From the NCBI RefSeq assembly GCF_017313765.1, contig NZ_JAFLNC010000003.1, positions 1 through 64,000 of the forward strand: a DNA stretch of 64,000 nucleotides, in the 5' to 3' direction. Shown one piece after another: positions 53,404 to 61,282 of the stretch; the stretch's first letter is position 1, and each line of letters starts with the position of its first letter. This DNA is from Sneathiella sedimenti (GTDB lineage: Bacteria > Pseudomonadota > Alphaproteobacteria > Sneathiellales > Sneathiellaceae). The position numbers and the translations under genes were made by a program. Below the pieces are notes generated by a model that had not been told where the DNA came from, made no database searches, and saw nothing but the letters and a program-made list of their open reading frames with translations.

Positions 53404-54288
53404 CTAGTTTGTGCCTTCCAAAGCTTCTATTTTATCCTGGGTCTTGTTTTCGAAGTCACTGGCGTCGTGCCGCTCGCGCAGCTGTTCCTCCAGAGGACCG
53501 GTCGCTCGGTTGACCATTCGACCACGACGAACCGCAGCCCGGTTGCCAACCTCCTCCGTCCAGCGATTGACATGCTTGTAAGAGCTTGCGTCAAGAAACT
53601 CCGCGGCTTCATAAACCTTGTTCATTACCAACGCGCCATACCAAGGCCAGATGGCCATATCGGCAATCGTATATTCATCGCCGCAAATAAATTTATTGTC
53701 CGCGAGCTGTCGATCCAGCACATCGAGTTGGCGTTTCACCTCCATGGCAAACCGGTCAATTGGATATTCGAACTTTTCCGGCGCGTAGGCATAAAAATGG
53801 CCAAAGCCGCCACCGAGATACGGGGCGCTACCTACCTGCCAGAATAGCCAGGAGAGGCATTCGGCTCGCTCGGCAGTTCCGGTCGGGATGAAGGCACCAA
53901 ATTTTTCGGCAAGATGCAACAGGATTGCCCCAGACTCAAATACCCGTATCGGCTTTTCGCCGCTATGATCCATCAAAGCTGGAATTTTGGAGTTTGGATT
54001 CACGTCTACAAAGCCGCTACCAAACTGGTCACCTTTTCCGATACTGATCAGCCAGGCATCATACTCCGCGCCAGAAATCCCTTTTGCCAGCAGTTCCTCT
54101 AACAGGATGGTGACTTTGACACCATTGGGCGTGCCAAGGGAATAAAGCTGCATCGGGTGTTTCCCAACCGGCAACTCCTTCTCGTGCGTTGCGCCAGCGA
54201 TGGGACGATTGGTGCTGGCAAAGCGGCCGCCGTTCTCCTTTTCCCATTTCCAGACTTTCGGTGGTACGTAGGCTGCTGTTTCATTCAT
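53404..54288 (-). CDS. yghU: YghU-type glutathione-dependent disulfide-bond oxidoreductase
   Basis: A 294-residue GST of the Nu class. The N-terminal extension (AAYVPPKVWKWEKENGGRFA) and ATHEKELPVGKHPMQLYSLG are typical of YghU. GTPNGVKVTILLEEL and NPNSKIPALMD follow, and PYLGGGFGHFYAYAPEKFEY is the signature of the helical domain. These enzymes have glutathione-dependent disulfide reductase activity. ATG at 54288 has GGAG 8 nt upstream and gives the usual N-terminus. Confidence 0.93.
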   Translation of the reverse strand: MNETAAYVPPKVWKWEKENGGRFASTNRPIAGATHEKELPVGKHPMQLYSLGTPNGVKVTILLEELLAKGISGAEYDAWLISIGKGDQFGSGFVDVNPNSKIPALMDHSGEKPIRVFESGAILLHLAEKFGAFIPTGTAERAECLSWLFWQVGSAPYLGGGFGHFYAYAPEKFEYPIDRFAMEVKRQLDVLDRQLADNKFICGDEYTIADMAIWPWYGALVMNKVYEAAEFLDASSYKHVNRWTEEVGNRAAVRRGRMVNRATGPLEEQLRERHDASDFENKTQDKIEALEGTN

Positions 54289-54475
54289 GTTCGAAACTCC
54301 GTTCACTCATCGCGTGATGCGATATGTGGTTCTTTCTTTATTTTGCGCCCCGTCGACATTCTGTACAAAACTTTCCAAATGTCCACAAACAGATTTGTGA
54401 TTTGCGGTGGCTATTACAGATACGGCCAATAAAAAGCAGGCACACTCAAGCAGTTTGCAGTCTAAGAATTGGCCG

Positions 54476-55696
54476 TTAAAAATGTTCTCTCTTGGCTATT
54501 TCAATGATTGCATTGATAAAACCTTGATGACTTCCAAGGCCTTCTTTGTGCACAAATTGCGGACTACCCCAAATATGGTTTGTTTCAAGGATTAGAGGGC
54601 CGTCATCGAGAATGAATATGTCATGTCCGAGAGAGAAAATCTCTGGAAAAGCTTCATGTACGGCAATCGCAAGAGATTGCATTTGATCGAAATATGGGAC
54701 CTCAAATCCTTCAAGGCGAATATTATTCGGTCCAAAAGTTTCGATACTTTCGGGAAGGATCGCGGTGGTTTTCCGGCTTCCGCGGAGGAGTTTCTTTGAG
54801 TTTAAATCTATTGGAGCGCCAATCGCTGAATGAGAGGCGTCAACCAGGCTGTCATTAATTCCAAGACGCAGCCGTGCAAGGAGAGGACGAATGGTTTCGC
54901 GGTCGCGAAAGGTAATTAAACGAACGCTTTGAACGCTGTCGGGATTGAACCTTGCCAGATCGGGGTGGCTTTTTAGCAGGGGTTGAAATATCAATTCCTC
55001 TTTGCAGTTTTCCATGAGAATTTTGTACATCTCAGACCAATCACCGTCGAAGCGTCCGCCCGTTGCGTAAGTCAGCGACCATGTGTCATCGTCATCACAG
55101 GATAAACGCCCAGCGCCATTGCCCTGCATGCCGTATCGGGGCTTAAAGAATAACCCTTCTGTTCTCGCAATCGGGCGGATCTTTTCCCCCAGATCTTTTT
55201 CTGGCAAAGGAGTTAGTAGGTTAAGGCGAGCGATAATGGGGGCTGTTCGCAACCCCTTCTTGGTGCATAATTCGGCAAACTGTATCTTGTCTTCTGTCAG
55301 GATTGTAGTTTTCTTTTGATTAAGAAAGAAGTTCAGGAAGCTGAACTGACGATAATCTATAAAAGACCCTGCCGCGGCATATTGCTCGGGCATAAATAGC
55401 GCGCAAATGTAATAGTCCCCTGGTTCCATGCGAAACATAGTTAGTAAGATCAGGCGCTCCAGAACTTGCCGAAAATAGCCCTTGCCAGATAATTTTCGTG
55501 CGCTGGTAACATCTTCCTTCGATGGAAAGAACACAGTCGGCAGGCGCCGCAGAAAAAAACTGAGGGAAAGCACTTTGTGAAAGAAGGTTTTGAATTTTCC
55601 CGTTCGTTCCGCCTTGACCGCGATACGCCGGATTTCTCTCATGCTGGCAGGATCCGCCTTACCATATCCAGGTTTCAATTGGTTCAAATGGGCCAG
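54476..55696 (-). CDS. ATP-grasp enzyme (sugar-transfer-associated type), probable CTG start
   Basis: A 406-residue ATP-grasp protein. FFKPRYGMQGNGAGRL carries the ATP-binding lysine and glycine-rich loop, EELIFQPLLKSHPDLA continues the fold, and the metal-binding end is DIFILDDGPLILETNHIWG. This resembles PF14397-type proteins and glutamate-ligase-like enzymes that form amide or ester bonds. No ATG or GTG exists at the N-terminus. TTG 55687 is 14 nt from the SD, whereas CTG 55696 lies 5 nt after AGGAGG and is preferred. It follows the A-T-TE gene with a short gap and is presumably cotranscribed. Confidence 0.82.
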   Translation of the reverse strand: MAHLNQLKPGYGKADPASMREIRRIAVKAERTGKFKTFFHKVLSLSFFLRRLPTVFFPSKEDVTSARKLSGKGYFRQVLERLILLTMFRMEPGDYYICALFMPEQYAAAGSFIDYRQFSFLNFFLNQKKTTILTEDKIQFAELCTKKGLRTAPIIARLNLLTPLPEKDLGEKIRPIARTEGLFFKPRYGMQGNGAGRLSCDDDDTWSLTYATGGRFDGDWSEMYKILMENCKEELIFQPLLKSHPDLARFNPDSVQSVRLITFRDRETIRPLLARLRLGINDSLVDASHSAIGAPIDLNSKKLLRGSRKTTAILPESIETFGPNNIRLEGFEVPYFDQMQSLAIAVHEAFPEIFSLGHDIFILDDGPLILETNHIWGSPQFVHKEGLGSHQGFINAIIEIAKREHF

Positions 55697-55715
55697 TTGT
55701 TCCTCCTGGTTTAAA

Positions 55716-58343
55716 TCAAGCCGACAATTTTTCTTCCTGAGCCTTGTTTAGGAAATATGAAAGCTTGCCGGCGAGTTCCTGTACGTTTGGTTCTTTCATT
55801 ATGGCAACATGCCCACCGGTAATTTCGCAAATATCCAGTCTTCCTTTTATCAAGTTCCGCCATTCATTGTGAACATCAGGGTGAAGAGAAACAGGAAGCT
55901 CCGTCCGAAAGAGAATAGCATCTCCCATGTAGGGAGTCGGACGAAATTTTCGAATATTCAGGGCATTGAGGTCCTGATTACTGACGGCAGTCGCAGTAGA
56001 TGTGTCAGATCCCGAAAGACTGCCGTTAGAAATGGCCATAAGTTTCAATTTTATCTGTCGTTTTACGCCTGAGGCGATGTTTTGCAATCGCGCAAATATG
56101 TAGCTTGGCTTTTCACGCAATGGCAATTGCGACCATACTCTATAATGCCGGGACAACCAGCTTAGCGGAGACACGTATCGATTGCCGCTTGGAAGATATG
56201 TATCGAGCAAAGCGAGAAAGGCAGTTTCCTCTCCGAGCGCCGCTATCTTTTGAGCAATCAAGAACGCGACAAGGCCGCCGAATGAATGCCCTCCGAGATA
56301 GTACGGACCCTGTGGTTGCACTTGGCGTATTTCATCCAAATAATAATCTGCCATTTCTTCAAGCGAAGAAAAGCGAGAAAAGTTCGCGTCTGAAGGCGTT
56401 TGCTGTATGCCGTAGAAAGGTTGATCAATATCGAGATACTTGGCGAATTCCCTATATCCAAGAACCTCACCGCCAATTGGATGTACAAAGAATAAGAGCG
56501 GACGGTTGCCGTTTGGCTTGATCGGCACGATGCAGGAGGAGGAAAGTCCCTCTTCAATAAGCTGAGCCATCTCGCGAATTGTTCCCGCTTCAAACAAGAC
56601 GTCTCTCGGGAGACGACGCCCCAGTACCTCTTCTATCCGTAAAAAAAGGTCTACCGCTTGAAGAGAATCCCCGCCCAGGGCAAAGAAGTTTTCATCGAGG
56701 CCAATATTTTTCTGTCCAAGCACATCCTGCCATATCTTCTGCATTTTATGCACATCTGCCGGCAGCTTTTCTTGTTTGTTGGCATCAATCGATACAACAG
56801 TGCCCGATATTGGGACCTGAAGTTGTTGATAAAGTTTTCGGCGTTGCGCTTTGCCTGTTGCCCCTTTTGGGATTTCATCGACGAAAATAATACGGGATGG
56901 AATCTTGTTGGGGATAAGATAGTCTTTCAAAAAATTCTTTAGATCAATTTCCGAAACAGTTTTATCCGCCTCTAAAACCACTGAAAGCGCGATATCCTCA
57001 CCCAAGGTATTGTGTGGCAGAGGGAAGGAGACGGCTTCGCGGACTGCCTCATGCTTCATTGCGGCCTGATCCACTTCGGTCGGGATTATTTTTACCCCGC
57101 CACGGTTGATCATTTCCTTGGTGCGGCCAGTAATAAACAGAAACCCATCCTCGTCCAGATAACCTTCGTCGCCGGTGTGATACCACCTCTTTGAAAAGGC
57201 TTCCCGGTTTGCCTCCGGGTTGTTTTCATAACCATCAAAGGCGGTTTCTCTTGTAACTGCAACTTCTCCTTTTTCCATTGCCGGAACCGGCTCTCCCGTC
57301 TCATCAACAACATAAACTCTACTTCTATCCGGTTGGCCGACACTTCCTTTTTTGCGGGGGGCTGGCGGAATCCCGGAGCAGGCCATGAAACTTGTCTCTG
57401 CAGAGCCGTAGGCCTCCACAACCGGCGTGTCAAAGATCGCTTCCAGCCTTTCCGCTATTTTTTGATCGAGGTGGCCCGTACCAGTTCGGAGCATGCGTAA
57501 CGACGGCTTTACCGCGTCTATTGCTTCTAGATAGTCACGTGCTTTTCTTTCGATAGAATGAAAAACGGTGTAGCCGCCGGCAATAACGGTTGGCTTGGCC
57601 TCGCCTAAGCAACGGAACAGCATTTCAACATCGTTATTCTTGATGGGAAAAAAGCTCGCGCCGGAAAAGAGGGTTGTCAGCAAGCCCGCGGCGAATCCAC
57701 CAGTATGAAACAAGGGCATGATATTAAGGACGCGGTCATGTCTCGCAAATTTCAGCATTTGCGCCATATTTGTTACTCGTGGGAGCACAATACGGTGGGG
57801 AAGTGGCACTGTTTTGCCATAGCTGGTGGTGCCCGACGTTGTAAAGACAACAAACAGGTCATCGGGCTGAATTGGGTCAGCGGTAGCTTCTGTTTGGCGG
57901 TCTACATTGCCTTTAAGCTGGATTTTTCCCGCAGACGCCGGATCTATATGTTCAATTTCGAAGATTGGAAGGCCTAGCTTTTCTGCAGCGTTTCGGGCCT
58001 GAGACGTGAGATCCTTCTCAATGGCGAGAGCGTTTATTTTCTTGTCCTGAAAGTGAAGGTAAAATTCGCCAGCGGACATTGCCGGATTGAAGGGTGCGAC
58101 AGTGGCGTTACAGGCGATCCCGATCAAAGAGGCCGCCATTTCCGGGCCGCCGGAGTGAACGACAGCTATCCGGTCATTACGACCAAATCCGCAAACGGCT
58201 AGTTCATTACGAAATTCCCTGACCAACTGATAGAGACTCTGGAAATTCAAAGGTGCCTGGCCAGGCCCAAGCAATGCGGGGGCAGTTGGCGTTTCTGCCG
58301 CCCAAAACTCGATGACATCAAGATATGTTCGAAATGAATTCAT
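55716..58343 (-). CDS. single-module A-T-TE synthetase (NRPS-like)
   Basis: An 875-residue protein. The adenylation domain (about 1-510) has TSGTTSYGKTVPLPHR (169-184), MPLFHTGG (209-216), AYGSAE (311-316), YHTGDEGYLDEDG and Lys498 in ATGK. The carrier domain (about 525-600) has the phosphopantetheine Ser560 in GGDSLQ. The thioesterase (about 610-875) has Ser687 in GHSFGG, Asp714, and a His in GGHVAIM. The A domain lacks the FDxS element that binds an alpha-amine and resembles oxalyl/acyl-CoA ligases, so a carboxylic or hydroxy acid is the likelier substrate. The ATP-grasp gene follows directly. Confidence 0.88.
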   Translation of the reverse strand: MNSFRTYLDVIEFWAAETPTAPALLGPGQAPLNFQSLYQLVREFRNELAVCGFGRNDRIAVVHSGGPEMAASLIGIACNATVAPFNPAMSAGEFYLHFQDKKINALAIEKDLTSQARNAAEKLGLPIFEIEHIDPASAGKIQLKGNVDRQTEATADPIQPDDLFVVFTTSGTTSYGKTVPLPHRIVLPRVTNMAQMLKFARHDRVLNIMPLFHTGGFAAGLLTTLFSGASFFPIKNNDVEMLFRCLGEAKPTVIAGGYTVFHSIERKARDYLEAIDAVKPSLRMLRTGTGHLDQKIAERLEAIFDTPVVEAYGSAETSFMACSGIPPAPRKKGSVGQPDRSRVYVVDETGEPVPAMEKGEVAVTRETAFDGYENNPEANREAFSKRWYHTGDEGYLDEDGFLFITGRTKEMINRGGVKIIPTEVDQAAMKHEAVREAVSFPLPHNTLGEDIALSVVLEADKTVSEIDLKNFLKDYLIPNKIPSRIIFVDEIPKGATGKAQRRKLYQQLQVPISGTVVSIDANKQEKLPADVHKMQKIWQDVLGQKNIGLDENFFALGGDSLQAVDLFLRIEEVLGRRLPRDVLFEAGTIREMAQLIEEGLSSSCIVPIKPNGNRPLLFFVHPIGGEVLGYREFAKYLDIDQPFYGIQQTPSDANFSRFSSLEEMADYYLDEIRQVQPQGPYYLGGHSFGGLVAFLIAQKIAALGEETAFLALLDTYLPSGNRYVSPLSWLSRHYRVWSQLPLREKPSYIFARLQNIASGVKRQIKLKLMAISNGSLSGSDTSTATAVSNQDLNALNIRKFRPTPYMGDAILFRTELPVSLHPDVHNEWRNLIKGRLDICEITGGHVAIMKEPNVQELAGKLSYFLNKAQEEKLSA

Positions 58344-58693
58344 AAATTTTTACTCGACTAACAATAAGGCCTTAATAAGGAGATAAGGCTAAAGTTTAGT
58401 AAAAATTATCTGCCGTTATTATCTTAGATTCGAATTTCGTGAGTTGTCTAATCACTGCATAGTTTTAAACGTACAAAGTAATACAATCATGAATTAGGGA
58501 TTTTATATTATTCGAATTTCCCGCACATAGTCCTTAAAACTGGGATTTCCATACTATTGAATAGTATCATGAAGACAGTTAAACATAAATTATTCATTCC
58601 GGTCACCCTGTTTTCATCGCTCATTTGCCTATGGATCGTGTTAGTAAAATTGATATTATAGACTGATAAAAAAGAAACCAGAAAGGTCGGGCC
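58344..58693. promoter_or_regulatory. AT-rich divergent region with palindrome
   Basis: A 350-bp gap between the A-T-TE gene and the haloacid dehalogenase. It is AT-rich. A palindrome, ATACTATTGAATAGTAT (58551-58567), with 7-bp arms and a 3-bp spacer could be an operator. No strong promoter or RNA gene is evident. Confidence 0.45.
58551..58567. promoter_or_regulatory. operator-like palindrome
   Basis: ATACTAT-TGA-ATAGTAT, perfect 7-bp arms. It lies 127 bp before the dehalogenase start and 208 bp before the A-T-TE start. The binding protein is unknown. Confidence 0.4.
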
Positions 58694-59416
58694 GTGCTCA
58701 TCTCAAATGTAAAAGTCCTGTGTTTCGACGTATTCGGAACCGTAACGGATTGGTATTCTTCCGTCACACAGGAAGGACAAAAATTATCTGACAGGACCGG
58801 CATTGCTGTTCCCTGGGGGGAGTTTGTTAGAAAATGGCGCATTGATGGTTACCTGAAAGCGCTCGGCGAGATCTCTTCGGGAAAAAGGGAGATCATTCCA
58901 ACTGCCCAAATCCATAAGGAGAAACTCCTCTCCCTGATCGATGAATATGGGATGAGCGGTCTCAGTGATGCGGATATAGACGACTTCAATCTCGTGTGGA
59001 ATCGACTGGATGTTTGGGATGACGCGGTTGAAGGCCTGTCATTGCTAAAGCAAAATTATATGATCCTACCTTTTTCCAACGGCGATTTTCGTTGTTTGCT
59101 GGACCTAAGCCGTCACAGTAACCTTCCGTGGGATGGAATCATCTCCGCCGACTTCTTCAAGAAGGTCAAGCCCGACCCCACGATTTACCATGATGCCGCC
59201 GCCCTTCTCCAATTACCGCCGGAGCAGATCATGATGGTGGCCTGTCACGCGCGGGACCTCGAGGGGGCGAAAAACGCCGGCTTCAAAACGGCCTATGTCA
59301 ATCGCCCCTTGGAGTTCGGTCCGGGCATCCCGCCAGAAGAAAAGCCTGTTCCTTTTGACTACGAGGCCGACAGCTTTATCGAACTGGCAGAAATATTACA
59401 AAAGGCATCTTCCTGA
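58694..59416 (+). CDS. haloacid dehalogenase, type II
   Basis: A 240-residue HAD-superfamily protein. The nucleophile Asp is in LCFDVFGTVTDW, motif II Ser/Asn in LPFSNGDFRCL, the Lys in FFKKVKPDPTIYHDAA, and motif IV is VACHARDLEGAKNAGF. VKPDP with CHARDL is characteristic of L-2-haloacid dehalogenases, which hydrolyse 2-haloacids to 2-hydroxyacids, though many relatives act as phosphatases. The start is GTG 58694. It converges on the unknown exported protein after 7 bp. Confidence 0.87.
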   Translation: MLISNVKVLCFDVFGTVTDWYSSVTQEGQKLSDRTGIAVPWGEFVRKWRIDGYLKALGEISSGKREIIPTAQIHKEKLLSLIDEYGMSGLSDADIDDFNLVWNRLDVWDDAVEGLSLLKQNYMILPFSNGDFRCLLDLSRHSNLPWDGIISADFFKKVKPDPTIYHDAAALLQLPPEQIMMVACHARDLEGAKNAGFKTAYVNRPLEFGPGIPPEEKPVPFDYEADSFIELAEILQKASS

Positions 59417-59423
59417 TGCTTCG

Positions 59424-61088
59424 TTAATCCAGATTGATATTTCCTTCCGGTATTTCGCTGCCTTGAATTCTTCCGCTGATGATCCATTGGTTGAGCGGTG
59501 TTCTATCTGCGCCTGAAGTATAGTATTTCAGTGTGGTGTAGAAGATGTAGAATTTATCCTCAACCGGCTCTGCGGTTGCGACCTGAAACTGGTCCCATTC
59601 GTAAAAATAAGTGGTTTCCGTTCCCGAAAGGGTCACGGTGCCGCTCAGGCTGACATCAATTTTGTCAAACTCGGCCTCGGTCGTTTTTTTGGATCGACGG
59701 ACTTTATCAGTATTGATAACCAGCCGCTTTATCTCTCCCACATAATCATATTTCGGATTCTTAAGTGTATTGAGTGCGATGTCGGTTAGGTCAGAATCGG
59801 TCGTAGCCGCTTTTGGCATTCGCACCAGTTCCAGCGCCCTTTTATGGTTGTTCTCATACTTGTTCGCGACGTCTTCAATACGGGCGAGCAGTGCAACTCG
59901 CTCCTCGTAATTGTCATGTTTTAGTAGCTGTGCGTATTCGGCGGCTTCGCTTACCAAGAGATGCTTTTTGGCAATTTCCTGTCTAATTTCATCCGCCCGC
60001 CCGGCGACGAGAAAATGCTGCATTTGCTGTTGCGGGTCTGTCGGGTCAAGATTGTCGTAGAACGCAAGATTCTCCGATTCAAACTGAACTGTATGTGTGA
60101 GGTTTGCAGTAAAGCTATGCACGCTGTTGTCGATATTGCTAACTACCTCACGAAGGTAGCGGTCAAACCTGTCGACATCCTGGAGGTCGTATGGAGCGCC
60201 CTGTTCGACGGTTGGTACATTATTCGGTAGATAGGCGCGCTGCTTGATCTCGGGAATAGGTTGAAAGATGGCAATCGCCTCGTTGCGGGTGGTTGCGAGA
60301 TCTTTCAACCATTGCACCAGTTGCCCCTTCTCGAACGGCTGCTGAGGAGTGGGCGGGATCTTCAGTTGACGAATATACTCGTTGATTTCCTTAAGTCGTG
60401 CCTGAACATCGCCAAGTGCCACGAGCTCCTTCGCGGCATGATCTTTTCCAAAAGCAACCATGTTTTGCAGGGCCTCGAGGGCGTTTGCCGCGGCAACAAC
60501 ATCCGGATCGTCCTCGAACTCCGAAAATTTACCAAGTGATCCTTGATACCTCCCAACAGCGGTTTCAATTTTTTCAACATATGCCGGATCCTGGAAAGGT
60601 ATTGGCCCCGCCTTATCTACGGTATCGGTTGCGCTCTCGATATCTCGCTTCAGCTTTTTCACCTGCACGCGCTGGTGAGAGATCATCTGCTTGGGCGGCG
60701 TATTCGGGGAAGTAGTCGACGCGGCCGCGGGAGAGGAAGCGTTGGTCGGCGCTGACGGAGTGGTTGTCGGCGCATTGGAAGTGGCACCCGATGGATTGAG
60801 CAGGCCATTCATATGTGTGACCAATGCATTATAGCGCTGGTCCGCCTCCTGCCAGGCAGGTTGGGAATGGTCCGGCGCCTTATCAAGCCGCTGACGGGTT
60901 ATTTTCAGAAGCTTCAGAACACGATTGACGTTGGTCTTTGATGCCGTTGTTTGGCCGGCGAACTGCTGCTCGTACTTTTCAATATCCGCAAGAGCAGCTG
61001 TTACATTCCTGTCGACATCGGCGAAGGCCGTTCCTGTTAGAATGAAAACAAACAGAAAACCAGCAAGGAGGAGCTTTTTCATGATCAT
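59424..61088 (-). CDS. exported protein of unknown function with Pro/Thr/Ser-rich linker
   Basis: A 554-residue protein not recognised. An N-terminal Sec signal ends near AFA-DVD. A helical, charged segment follows, then a low-complexity linker rich in Ala, Pro, Ser and Thr (about 100-130), then a long, mostly helical body that may form coiled coils. The C-terminal part contains a threonine-rich segment (VSLSGTVTLSGTETTYFYEW), probably beta. There is no lipobox and no later membrane helix, so it is likely periplasmic or secreted. The start may be ATG 61088 or 61082. A structured gap separates it from the AGCS gene upstream. Confidence 0.7.
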   Translation of the reverse strand: MIMKKLLLAGFLFVFILTGTAFADVDRNVTAALADIEKYEQQFAGQTTASKTNVNRVLKLLKITRQRLDKAPDHSQPAWQEADQRYNALVTHMNGLLNPSGATSNAPTTTPSAPTNASSPAAASTTSPNTPPKQMISHQRVQVKKLKRDIESATDTVDKAGPIPFQDPAYVEKIETAVGRYQGSLGKFSEFEDDPDVVAAANALEALQNMVAFGKDHAAKELVALGDVQARLKEINEYIRQLKIPPTPQQPFEKGQLVQWLKDLATTRNEAIAIFQPIPEIKQRAYLPNNVPTVEQGAPYDLQDVDRFDRYLREVVSNIDNSVHSFTANLTHTVQFESENLAFYDNLDPTDPQQQMQHFLVAGRADEIRQEIAKKHLLVSEAAEYAQLLKHDNYEERVALLARIEDVANKYENNHKRALELVRMPKAATTDSDLTDIALNTLKNPKYDYVGEIKRLVINTDKVRRSKKTTEAEFDKIDVSLSGTVTLSGTETTYFYEWDQFQVATAEPVEDKFYIFYTTLKYYTSGADRTPLNQWIISGRIQGSEIPEGNINLD

Positions 61089-61144
61089 TAAAACCACCAG
61101 TATTTGTGAAGAATGATAAAATTCTTTACGCGACTTTATGGTGC

Positions 61145-61215
61145 CTAGAGCGAAAAAATAGCATATTTGATCCTGGCGGACGAGCCTCGTCGTTACTCTT
61201 GGGGGAACGCTCTAG
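61145..61215. repeat. inverted repeat with internal hairpin
   Basis: Perfect 8-bp arms, CTAGAGCG (61145-61152) and CGCTCTAG (61208-61215), enclose a smaller stem GACGA-GCC-TCGTC. It lies between the unknown exported protein and the AGCS gene. It may be a small repeat family member or an RNA structure; no other copy was noticed in the window. Confidence 0.4.
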
Positions 61216-61248
61216 ATGGAAGGTTAGTAACTGCCTTTGGAATATGAA

Positions 61249-61274
61249 GGAGGCGCCTCGCAAAAAGCGCCTCC
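61249..61274 (-). terminator. hairpin after the AGCS symporter gene
   Basis: The stem GGAGGCGC / GCGCCTCC closes a 10-nt loop just beyond the stop codon of the symporter gene. The following T-run is short, so terminator strength is uncertain. Confidence 0.55.
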
Positions 61275-61282
61275 CTCCGGTA

